NCBI GenBank assembly: GCA_019009955.1
Contig: CM032231.1
Span: forward strand, 38,616,001-38,680,000
Direction: 5' to 3'
DNA from: Riptortus pedestris
Taxonomy: Eukaryota; Arthropoda; Insecta; Hemiptera; Alydidae
DNA length: 64,000 nucleotides
The notes beneath the pieces are model-generated. The model made no database searches and had not been told where the DNA came from. It saw nothing but the letters and a program-made list of their open reading frames with translations. The translations under genes were made by a program, and so were the position numbers. Position 1 is the first letter of the stretch; each line of letters starts with the position of its first letter. Shown here one piece after another: positions 34,509 to 47,900 of the stretch.

Positions 34509-35838
34509 CTATGGCATAAAATACAAAATATAAATATTTTAAATTTATTTTTGCCCCTCAAAAAAAACAAAACAAAAAAAAAACACCATCATTTTAATGT
34601 GATCACTGTCATCTGTACATATCTAATATTTGATATGAAATTGTGCGATCGACCAAATTGCAAGGAACAATAACACTTCTAAATGGTGTCGGAGATTAAA
34701 CAAAACTACCTGTTGCTTTAAAACCTTATATATTTTCCTTGATGACTATTTCAAGCTCTTTCTGAAAGCATCTTTAGCCATTTTTATGAAGAAAATAACC
34801 ATAGGCAAATATGAGGTTTCAAGAAAGAGTATACTTTTATTTAAGCTGATTATTTGGCTGATTCCTCTTTCCAAATGTTTTAAGAACAATACACAATATC
34901 ACAATAGTCCACCATGATTAGTCTTTATTTTTAAGTAGATCTCCTGTGAAGAAAGAGTGATTTTATAGTGATTCAACAATATTTCAGTATGTAACACTTG
35001 CAGGCAATGATTCAAATGTTTTAAAAACTTCTTCCTGCAAGAGGCTTCTTATTGCAGGATAATTAGAGAATAAAGTATGATCTGATGCTTTCAATGTGTC
35101 ATTCCAGAAAATTGGAAATATGCAGTGTATTCAGCAGCTGCTTGTCAGTGGAGTTTGGTAACGATCAAGCAAAAATGGTGACTGCTAGAGCATTAACAGG
35201 CAAATATATCTATATCTTTATATATATAATTCTACTGTATGTGTGTATGTCACTGAACTCCTAAACGGCTGGACCGATTTGAATGAATTTTTTTGTACGC
35301 GTTTGAGTGACGCCCTGGATAATTTAGCATCACAAATCAGCCTGGCAAATGCCGCAGGAGTGGGGGTCGTAAGAGAGGCCTAAAATTAAAAATAGCGATA
35401 TTTCGTTTCCTATTGGTTTTTTGGCAAATATGCACAGGTTAAAAGTTGTTTACGTTGTTATTTAGAGTAATTTTTGGGATATTCACTTTTGTCGTATAAC
35501 AAAGTATAAACGAGATATACACTAAAAAAGTAAAGTGGGACCCAACAATTTTATTGGGCACTAGCGATTGAACCGAACTTCTTAACAAAACTCTTTACGT
35601 GAATTAGCATTAATTCTTCCATGATTATAAGCTATATTAAATATTTTAGGTTTGAACAGGAGTGGGGGTTATAAGGGAGGTCTGAATAAAATTTTCTATT
35701 TGTTTTTAGGCAAACATGCACACAACAAATGTTGTTTTTTTGTGTTATTAAAAGTAGCTTTTGTTTTAAACATAATATTATTAAATTTAATATCCTAATC
35801 GCTTGAAATATCATGCAGGACGTCTGTTGGATCTGCTA

Positions 35839-35913
<75 letters not shown>

Positions 35914-38900
35914 CACTACACGAACCTGGTTAAAAACATAACTCTATAGAAGGAAGTCTTTGTGCACAGTTAAAAATAATATCTTAAAATCTGAATTTAA
36001 AACTCCCACTTCCAGTCACAAATGTTTTCTATTCAATGGGAACAAATATATGAAGTAATTCATTACCTGAATGTGGTCCATATTCACTTCTCTTAAGTAG
36101 CTAGGATTTTCAAAAGCAATGCCTCCCGTGGATTTATGTCCTAGGAGATTTCTGGTCCTTATAAACCAAACAGCACTGGCAACGATTCCCACCAAGAAAA
36201 CAATTGTGAATACCAAACTGGCAACCATTCCAAACTGAGAGTGCTCCTCACCTATAATGTATAACAATATAAAATATGTTTCACTCTAATTTCAACATAT
36301 TAAATGAACAATGAAATGAATTAATGATTATTCTGAACCTTTTTTTATTGTAGCTTTCTGATAAAAAATTAATTCATTTATTTAACAATTAATTTAGGTT
36401 GCTCTGGAGAAATGAAATTAAAGGCAAAGGCCAAGAATGGTCAAATTTCAGGTGCTTCAGAGAAAGAGAATGTACAAAATCATCAATATCCTCCATGTTA
36501 TAAAAAAGCAAGGCAAATTAATTTTGTTGATGAATTTTTGTTGTACTTGTTACTTAATACATTTTTAATTGTCTGCTGGGGCTCAGGTTAGCCATGCGAG
36601 TTGACCTTAATCTCACATGGCAAACCTAGAGTGGCGAGTTCGATTCTCACCTGGGCAATGGAAACTATTTAGTGACGAAATTCATTAAATAACATCCAAA
36701 AATCCCACCCTGGCTAGAAAAGGGTGGTAACCTGTAGATAACCCTTCCCAATTAGCCTGAGTTGCAAAAAAGTGGACGTTAATAAATAATAATAATTGTC
36801 TGCTGTTAGTAAATCCTTACACGCTGTCATCTGATTTTTACAATAACCTAATATATGACACTATCAGGACCTTTGAAGAGAAAGGGTGTTTCCCGAAATT
36901 GAGCCCAAAGTTTTGTAAGTGTTTCGGGAATATTAAGGGCTAATGGTTATTCTAAAGAATGTTGATTCATAAACCTGATTGAGAAGTAAAAAATTAAAGT
37001 TCAATTCAAATTTTAATTTATTCCTTTTTGTAAATATTTCCTTAATTTTAATTTGATTGTTTCTTTGCTGGTTTTTGTTTTACTTTATTTCTCCTGTTCT
37101 TATTTTTAGTTCTTCACAGAAGATCTTGCTACTCTAGCTTGACATTGTGAGTGGACAAAGGGTGAACCAGGCCAAAACAACAAATTTACTTGTTACCTAC
37201 ATCTGTCTGACTTCGAAAAACAAATTAAAAAATTATATCAGTTTTTAGGGTTTCCCCGCAATGTCCAGATATATCTAAAGCCACTGATAGATAAATGCTG
37301 CTAGAGAATATGTTTTTTTCTTTCTGAAAGTGCCTGGTTCTGAATGGATTCGTCCAGCAAAGCTCATGGGGGTCCACAATGAGTGATTCTTGATGACACC
37401 GAATGGCATGATTTTATCTTATCTTTTATACTCAGTTGGGCAAAGATGACCTTATAGTTTTTTTCCCTAATTCCAACAACAATATAATTAAGTGCATAGT
37501 GCAATTATGCATAAATTAAAGAAAACATTCTTTACTGCCACAACATATTGGTTAATACATTATACCTCATTAAATTTGTATTAATTAATTGAAGCATTTT
37601 TGAGATTTTTTCCAATTTTATGACAATGCACCCTGTATGTACCTTGTTTGGAATTGGACTTAATAGATACTTTATAAATAGTGTAACATCGTATAAGAAT
37701 ATAAGCAATAAAGTAGAAGATAATGTCTAACCTATGCTTGCTGCAGAAGTTATATATTTTTCATCAGTAGAAAACTTAATAGGTTCAGATAAAGCACTTG
37801 CTCCTTTTGTGTTGCCGGCTTTAATCACACATTCATACAGAACTCCACTTTTAAGCTCTGATATCTTCAAACTTGTAGTCTTGCTGTCGTCCTTGTAGGG
37901 AGCATTTTTTGAGTTGACTTGTCTCCAGAAGACTCTGTAGAAAATAGAAAAATGTAAAGTAATTTTGTTATTCTGGGAACTAGGAAATGGAATTGTAGAA
38001 AAGGACATTCAAGAGCTCTTCTGAGATTCTGATGGTAGGTATTACGCTATATATATTATATACGTAATGTGAATTTTGAAGCTGTTAAAATGAATAATTT
38101 GTAGCTGATACCAGGTGTATTGATAAAAACTTTTATTAGTAATGAAATAGGTCAGAAGCCTTTATTTATATAAGAAATGTAAAACAAATTAAAAATTTTC
38201 TTATTTCATCAGCCTTTGACAAAAGCGGTTCATTATATCAAAAATATGTAAATATAAAATTAGTTTCTTTTTTATTTTTTCTATTGAGGAAGCAAAACTA
38301 ATTCTGCTTTTATAATATAGACATGCTTAAGAGTTTTATCTAGAGCTCATAAATTCAAATGTATTTTTCATTAATTAATTTGAAAATGAAAAGTAAGAAA
38401 AACAAAAGAGAAAATTTGACCATTAAACAATATAATCATATCTTGAAATTAGCTTTACAGTAATAAATAATATTGCTATTGTGGATAATGGCTGTTCTTG
38501 ATTTTCTTTTTACTTATTTTTCCTATGTACTTGTCTTTACATTTAGTCCTATAACTTACCTGTATACTTCTACAGTGTGTGGATTCTTTACAGGTGGGTC
38601 CCATTTCACAAGGACAGAATGATCATTAACCCTTTCAATTCTAACGTTCTGAGGAGGCCCTGGCAGTCGTTCTGAAATAAAATAGAACTTTATACTTTTT
38701 GAATTATGGTCATTTTTAAACTAACTATATATATTTTTTGCTAATTAATCAAAAGTCTTACTTATTAACTATTAAAGCTCTTAAAGGACCCTAGACATCT
38801 GTCACTGTCAACTAAAACCATTCCCGACAGTTCTTAGCTAGGCTTCTGTAATAAAGGAAGCCTAGCTCCCTGGGCAGGTAGCTTTATCTACCGATGCAAG

Positions 38901-41900
38901 AGCCTTCCTTCTTCTTTTCGAATTTCCCATTGGCAAGTAAGTCTTAGCAGATTTCTGAAGTTACATACGTTTCACAAGTCCCTACCACCACTGCCTGCCA
39001 CAGTCGCAAGATAATGTCAAGCCTGCTATAAAATTCCTTGTACACCTGTACTATATGAATTTATGGTTTGTGGCTATCATTTTCGTTATAGAAGATTCTC
39101 CTCCTTCTTGCATTTTTTCATTTTCTCTTATCAATTTATTTTTATGTTAATTTTCTAGTGGTCATAGTTATATTTGTTAGTTTAACAATCTATGCCACTC
39201 TAAAGATCAAATTTGTTATAGCCAAAACTGCATCAATTCCTTCAAACAGGGGCTTAAAGATAACATTGTGTGAAATCACAAATATATCTTTACTAAGCAT
39301 TTGATAGGAAAATGTTATATAACCAATCTTATTGATAAAATGCCCTACAATAGCTGTTCTATATTTTCTTTTCTACTCAGATAGCAATGGAAATATTTAA
39401 ATTTTTGTGTTTTTGGTCATCTCTAAACCTTCACTCCTATTCATGAAATCTATTATATAACTACATGTACAGTTTACATTTCAGGATTTGTTAATTCGGG
39501 GTCCCTATTAAGTGTAAAATATAGAGTAGAACATTAGATGATGGCATCTGTGTTACATTCATTCCAATAAGTGGGAAATCTTAGAGCTATGGAAATATGC
39601 TGATGAACTTTTTAATTTCCAGAATGCCTGAATGTTTATTCAGGGTAAAGATAAACAATGCAGGTTTTATAGTGCTTCCTTGTCTTAAACTGCAGTTAAC
39701 TTCACTTACCTGATAGACAAGCAATGGCACTGATTATTTAAACAACCTCAACAGTTGATTTTCCTTAATGGAAAGATGCTAAAAGTATTCCTCAAACTTG
39801 CCGTGCTGATAGGCTGCTACTTATGATCCTGTCTCGACTGCCGTACGCTCATCAGAAGAAGTGATCCCAACTAATATTATACTTGCATGTTTTTTCTGAC
39901 ATATATAATTGCAAATCACTAATTTTATACTAGAATTCTTTCTTTCCTCTTTATTAACCTCAGACAAAATGACCTCAAGCAGGATCTTATAGGCGATAGA
40001 GAGAAGGTCTAAATCTCAATAACTTTTAAATTTGTTATATTGTTTTTTTGTGAACATGCACTAAGCAAGCTTCTCACATTCAATATCATTTCTTTTTAAA
40101 TATCATCTTATATTTCTGATCCCAAATTTCTATTCCTATATACTTCACCAGCTCTGAAGGAATATTACGAGGCTTTGGGGACATTATTGTAGAGCTTTAC
40201 AAAAAGAATCCAGCATCTGAATACTTAGCCTCCTCCCAAGCTTACTTAATGCTACTCCATCTGACCAGATAATAACAATTCTTATGGAAAGCCAATATTT
40301 TTTATGTTTTTGTCAATGGGGAAATAGGATTAGTATTATGTAGTTGTATCCCTGATTTAACATCCTTCACTCCCAGCAATGTCAGCTAATTAAAACTAAA
40401 TATTCAACATGGGTTTGGTGATGAATTGGGCACCAAGCAATCCTTTAATAAGTCTTAGGTATACTATCTTTATAAAGGATGTGAAATGGTTGAGCTGAAT
40501 CGAACAAGTTCATTGAACATTTTGGACATTCGACTAGCCAAATTTTGTACATAATTTGCAGTGGCTAATGAGGAAGAAATGAAACTGTTTGTTATGTAAT
40601 TATCTCAACAGGGTGGAATATAAAACTTAAATTTACTAAAGACTAATTTATTTAATAGTTACGATTAAAAGTCCAAATGGACAATGTTCTAACTTAAATA
40701 AAACAGTTAAAAATTTAATAATTAGTATAAAGGCATTAAGCATTTGCTTACCTCTTCCTTCTCTAAAACATGAGATGATCCGTTTTGTGTGTTGGAGTAG
40801 ACAAACTTTATTGTCTTCTGCTAGTAATGGCTCTCCTCTGCACCAATCAAGACAGCCCCTTTCTACACCATTATGAGCACAACATGCTCTATGATCTGAA
40901 CCATCTGAAATAAAATATTTTTTTAACTGATATACAATGCTAAAACATTTTAAATAATTCTGTAGTTATATATTTAATAAAGAAATAGGGTAAGATTAAA
41001 ATCTTAGTCTGTCCTAGTACAAAGAAATAAAAGCGCTATGGAGGACAGATTAAAACTAATTGTATATAGTCCAACTATGGCATTACATTTTGCCTGGAGT
41101 TCAGCTTTCAGTAAACCTCTATTTCTACTTATACAATTTTCATGTTAAGCTGTTATGGCTGTATTGATCTCACATTTAGCTTAAATTTTAAGTTATCATT
41201 AATATTATAGCTTATGAGAATAATTTTTTTCAGGAAGTCGTTAATAAAGATTTCAAAACTTTTTAAATAAACAAAGTGATTATTTTTAAAGAGCATACCT
41301 GCAGCACACTTCATGAGCTTATCAAAATCTCCAATGCATTCTATTTTGTTAATAACTGCATCAATGTCAAGATAAAATGAGCAAGCATCCATACAGGCTG
41401 AGGTTACGTTCTGCTCCAAACAGCACTGAGTTACATTATTTACAGATGGCTGAAAAAAACAAAATAAAGTAAATAAAAAAGTACAGAAACATTAATATTT
41501 TGGATTCTAAATTAAATGGAGCTTGTTTTAAGGATATACTCACCAGATTTCGAAGACGAACTGAAACTGCTTGAGTAGCATTACCAAAAGCATTTTCAGC
41601 ATGACAATAATACTCTCCTCCATCGGCATCTTCCATATTTTTAATTGTTAACTGCATTAGCCATTTATCTTCATCCTATTAGTTTAAATATTTTTATTAT
41701 GTTTTTATATTTAGTATATTTGTATTAGCAGCTATGATGTATCTGTTTTTATGAGCATTGTTACAAGAGTCTTATTTTTTTCTGTTTTTACACTGAACCC
41801 GAAATTTTCATCTTCATTTTGAATTGTATAATACCTCAGTACATTTCAATATAAATAAATATTATATTTTGAAAACGATAATATTCTTGTGAATATTATA

Positions 41901-44900
41901 TTTATGCATACTATGTTTTTAGGAACACCAGACACTAGCTCAAACAAAAAATAAATTGACTTATTAAAAGTTCTTATGACTTTCTTTCCATGGAAGATTT
42001 GAGCTTTCTCCACTTATGACCACTCATTAGACTTATTTTCTTAAAAGTACAAATGAAATGGGAAATGCGGGAATTACTACCTCATCATTCCTTGAGAAAC
42101 TCAAATCATATTTAGGCCCTTTAATTATCGGTATGCGTGCTGCATAATCCTTCCAAAACATTAGATTTGCATCTGGATGAGAGTCTACTAGACATTCTAA
42201 AGTAACTGTATCTCCAAGAGTTGCCATTTTAATACCGCTTGCTGTCAAATATGGTGGATCTGGAAGAAATAAGTCAATTGCAGTTTTTGAGAAAATGAAT
42301 TGGACATTTATTAGTATTTTAAATTAGAACTTTAATTATATTAAATCTATTACTTTGCTACATTAAATCTATTACATGTTTGAAGAGTAATAAGTATTTT
42401 TAGGCCAACAATGATTAAAATAAAGCACATATTTAGTATAAAAAAAAAAAGCAGTCAGGGGACTGCCGGTAGAAGTGAAAACTCCTTTAGCTTTGATCGC
42501 TCAATTTTGGCATTGCTGAGAAATTTTTTTTACGAAGTCTTATTTTAAAAATATTTTTAGTTATTTATCAATAAGTAACAGTTATGTTCTATTTTACATG
42601 AAAAAATGAAATGACAAAAATAATAGTGATAAAAAAAAATGTACCACGAATTGTTTTATTTATCAATATAAAATACTATACATAACTATTTCAGTTATTT
42701 TACATAAAAGAAAAAAATTACATTTCAGAATTATTACAAATGCTTTACAAAAATAAGTTAAGTACACTCAGAAAAATCAATTTCTATCCATAATTTCAAC
42801 AACTCTTGCACCATCATCACTGCCAGCATCATCACCAATTTCTAAAACTGATACAATCGGTATATGGGGGGGGGTATATGGTAGCTAAAGTAGGATACAA
42901 ACAGTTTTGATTCGAATTTATTTAAATATCGGAATTTATTTAAATATTCGAATTTATTTATTTAAATATTCGAATTTATTTATTTAAATATTCGAATTTA
43001 TTTAAACTTCGGATTAAAATATCTATGAAAGTAAAAATGGTAGATATATAGTATCTGTGAACGAAATGATGCTGGTTTTGTCCTCTTTAAAATGGTATGC
43101 GAACGAAAACTCTAGCTAATTTGGTTCAGGAGTTATGAAGAAAAGAAGCTCCTTTAGCTTTGAGTTGAGTACTAGCGGTGGTGGTGGCGGTGTCGCGATT
43201 TCATACTTTTTTCCTCTCCAGCAAATGCTTCCTTACGGGGTGCACAACGTGCCTAAAGAAGTTTTCACTTCAATTGTAAATAAACTATCAAATGATTAGG
43301 TTATAAAATACCATATGATTTTATTTCTAAACCTTAGTACTAGCGGTGGGGGTGGCGCGATTTCATACTTTTTTCCTCTCCCACAAATGCTTCCTTACGG
43401 GGTGCACAACGTGCCTAAAGAAGTTTTCACTTCAAAAATAAATGCTTAAATTAGATGGTAAACAAAAAATTCATATGAACTTCAGCAGAAAGTTCAAGAT
43501 GTTTTAGATTTTCAGCATGAATTAAAATTAAATAAATTTATATTTATGGTTTAAATACATATAGTATTACATAATTCATTGTCAGGCTACCTCTCGATCA
43601 GATCAAATTATTTTGAAGCTAGATGAATTGTTTTATTCATTATGGTTATTTTTTCAGTTTAAAAATTATCATATGTATGATAACATTTACTCCAGGGGCA
43701 AGGTCCGTTAAAATTGACAACCAAACCCAAGTTTTTAATCTTGTTTTTTTTATTATTATTGTTAAATATATTTCTTCATAATTACAGATTATCTGCTCAA
43801 AAATTAAGGCAAGAACTTAGATAAATATACTGTGTGTATGAACTTGAAAAAAATGTTTTGTTTGTTTAGTTAAGGAATATTTACATTCAAAATATGATTA
43901 ATATGTTTAAGATATATTTTTATAAGTCCCTCCTCACACCAAATCTCAAAAGGTTTCTTTCTGAAAACTTCCAACTTTCCGAACCGCTCCCTGCTTGGAG
44001 GATAAGAAAGTTTCTTTTCTTTTTTTTAAGTCCCCTTCCTCTCTGTTCACTTTGTATGTTTCTGGCAAAGAATGTTATCAAAAATAATGTTATACAATTC
44101 CAGTCCTTTGAAAAAATAAAAAAACTTACAGCTTATTATGATTTTCCTTCTTGCTTCCATTGGAGTTCCGTAACCATTGTCTGCATAGCAGGAAATTTCA
44201 TTCATATCTCTTGTTACATTATGTATGACAGTCACCATATGCCTTGTAGTGTCTTGCCGTACTAATCTTCCTGATATATATAGAGATATAGTAGGCATTG
44301 GAGTGCCCATAGCAATGCATATAATTGTCATGCTGCTTCCCTCAACTATTAGGTTTATTGGATGCACTGTTGGAGGCTAAAAGGAAAAAATTTTAATTGA
44401 ATTCTCATCTTCCATTTGTTATCTAAAAATTGTAGGGGATCTAATGGAAAGCAAAAAGTAGATAAGAAATACACTTTAAAAAATGCAAATAATATATTTA
44501 TAATCAAGTTCCATAAAGTTCTTTAATTTAATCCTATAAATTCCAACCACCTGAAATTAATTATGACATTTTTCTTAAACCTTCTTTTTGTTTAAAGTAA
44601 TCAGTCAATTAAAAAGCATTTTAATGATTAAAAAATATAGATGATATCATAAAAAGGGAAAAACACAAAATATTTTAGAAACTACTCAGTAATTAATATG
44701 GAGGGAAAGCTACCCAAACAGGAAATTAGAGAGAAAGAGGGTTAAGAAAGTACAGTCTCAAGTTTAGGGCAAGGAGAAAATGATAACTGTTTTTGTCAGA
44801 GAATAGGATTACTATCTAAGTGACTAAATTCATTCAGTCAAAAACCATTTGATAAATAAATTTCTGCCAGAATGGCCAAATCTTAGCCAATAAAAATACG

Positions 44901-47900
44901 ATAAACAAATGAACATGACAATTTTACTGAACGAAGGAGATAGTTCATGAAAAGCAAACAGTAAAAACTAGTGGTGTTTCTAGTATAAATTTCTATTGGA
45001 GGATATTTCGTCTGAGCTTGGGAGTCCTGATAAGCTCCTCAAACATGGGCTATAGGTAAGGATGCCAGGGCCAAAGGTGTGGTGGGATAAACCAGAATTA
45101 CCAAACAGAACTTGACATATGTAATGGGCCAGTTTTTCACTATTAGAGTCATTGAAAATGTAGCTGTTGAATTTTGATATTAGGAACTTGCTTATTTTGT
45201 GATCCGTACTATTATATCAGGTGAAGGAGTTTGTAGAAACTTTGGCCTATTTCAGGAGCTTTAGTGGTCCAGCGGTAAAGCACTGGATTATTATGTTAGG
45301 GTGTCACATTCAAACTAGGATTACACACTACTAAATTTTATTTAGCTCAACACCAAGTGTTGAGGTTCGATTTTCGTCCAAGGCCGGTTCCTACTCGACA
45401 TTGAAAAGCAAATAAGTATCTACTAGAATAAAATAATGATATTTGGTCTTTAATGCCATCATAATCTTGGCAGGGAATGTGTGAAGCTGACCGCCTCATT
45501 AAGGCTAAAGAAGGCCTTGACATTCTATGGGCTGTTTAGCCAAAGATTTTCTTTATTATTTGTCTGTTTAAGTAAATACTTTTATAGCAGAAGCATATTA
45601 CATCACAGAAATAACCTCACTGTCTCCAATATTCTGTTCAATTGTAGTATACATACACGGTCAAATCTATCTCCTTCATTTTTAAAGCCATGCAATTTAT
45701 AATTAATTAAATAACATAACGATGAGTCTTGGGAAAATTACCTCAACAAAAGCAGGATAGGCTGGATCTGTCCAGGCAATTAATGTTTCTGAAGGTAGAC
45801 TTTGCCCTTTCTTAGGAAGTATTGCAGTAATATAGAATATATACTGTGTATTTGGGCTAAGATGTTCTAAAGTGTGTGAAGTTACTGTTGTCTCTGATGA
45901 GGAGAATGTTGGATCTGAGCTGGACTTGTAAAACACCCTAGAAAAAGGAACAGAAGTTTAAAATATTCTTTTCGTTGATAGTGCATATTTAAAAAAAATA
46001 AATAAAATTTTAAAAATAAAGTTGATACTTGTGTAAAGCATCATTGCAATAGTAACTTGTATATTCACATTTATAGAATTTTACTCTCAGCAAAAAAATG
46101 AAAAATCTCGATAGGCGGGAAATTCCTTTTCTTTAATCATACTCTCAATAGCATAAAGAAGATAGACATTTCTTTAAATTAGACTATTGAATATTACCAA
46201 CTTGATGGGTATTCTCATATATCACAATGTCTTGATTATGCTATAATTATTTAGATTCTATTTAATTTTGACCTTGTAACTGGTATCAAAGGTGGCTTAA
46301 TGCTCACACATTGCTTATTAGTAAAAAAGAAACTAAATAAATCTTTTTCCAAATAATTAATTTTAACCAACTATCATTATTTTTTAACTTCTTTTTTTAA
46401 TGCTTTGCTTCCATGCATTAACTCCTGTTATTTTAAAATTATTTGTAATCTTCAGAATCTTAGTTATTAGAGATGTCATTAGTTATTATATTTATTTATT
46501 ATTCGTAACCAAGACAAAATCTTGAATTTGGTATATAATTTTAGAAAATGTAAAATTCGAATAAAGAAAAGACCGTAACGCAGAGGCTGCATATACTAAG
46601 CAGATTTCCCACTTGTTGGAATGACACTATTGTTCTCATCTCAGCAATAACTATTTAAAAAAAAAAAAATCTGGTGAGTAGACGTGGGTGGTTAATAAAA
46701 TCTTAATTAATGATGTTATCACGCTAACTATTTGCATGTATTTCACATAATAAAGGTGCGTTGTAAACAATATTTAGTATTTATGTTTGGAATAGACATT
46801 TCATGATGTATTCACTTATTTTTAAAGTACGATGACTAAAAGTGAGGGCTTACTGAAGGCTGATATCTAAAAAATGCCAATACCTTGGTTATTATTGAAG
46901 ATAGGGAAAAAACTGTATATAACAACAATTGTAGAGCATTACATTTGCAATAAGGTTGGTTCTATACATCCGACTATAATAACAGAGATATTTCAAAATT
47001 CCTCGCCTTTAAACCCCTCCTTCCACTGGTCCGATTTCAGCTGTTAATGAACACTTGATCTTTTATATATATATATATATATATATAAAACTTTGAAGGG
47101 ACCTTATTTTTGTCAACTAGGTAGAATCGATTGACATTTGTGGGAATTTTTTGAAAATCGTGTCATGAGAATGACCTTAATGCTGATTACCCTTAAGGAA
47201 AATCTGCTAAAAAGAAAAAGAAGATTCTCTTAACGTATTAGGTAATTTATATATGTATATACAAAAGTCCATCACACAGAGGTTGTGCAAACTAAGCAGA
47301 TTTCCCAGATACGTTAGTGGAGGGTTTACTGAATGCTAAAAACAAGTGAGTGCAAATAACTCGCCTAATACTTGAGTTATGAAAAAATTCGTAGAATAAC
47401 AGTTATAGAACTTCAATAGCTAAACAAGATTGTTTCTATAACATTTTACGATCCAAGTTATAACAGATTTTGAATTTTTGAATCCTCCCATTTCTAAACC
47501 CCCACCATTCCAAGTCCAATTTCAGTCAATAACAAGTATGATTTTTAGCCTTGACTGAAACGGTTAATTATGGAGTATGGTAGAGATCAAATAAACATTT
47601 TCGAGTAAAGATTGAAAAATACGTCTTAACATCAAAAATATATGTCTATCACCATCATAAGCTCTCAACTTTCTTATAATAATAAAGCCTAATCTTGTCT
47701 GAAATACCTGTATGTAAGCTGTTCTGATGGATGGCTGAATTCAGGAGGTTGCCATGAGATTGTTACATATGTGGCACTGTGCCCTGATACTGCAAGCGAG
47801 TGTGGCGGAGATGTGACAGCTGCCAGCTTCTTATCGGCTAATTCTAAAAATAAAAGAAATGAATTTGAAGTTTGAATGCAATACCATTAATGTCAAATCA

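Noticed and set aside
38836..38867. 11-bp inverted repeat AGCTAGGCTTC with 10-base loop
   Set aside because: Short, isolated and within chance expectation for a window of this size.
42916..43010. Regularly spaced short repeats resembling a CRISPR array
   Set aside because: Units are contiguous with no spacers, in a eukaryotic intron; a simple tandem repeat.
43894..44265. 123-codon plus-strand ORF
   Set aside because: It lies antisense to the Ig-1 exon, whose splice sites and cysteines are clear. The plus reading is a shadow.
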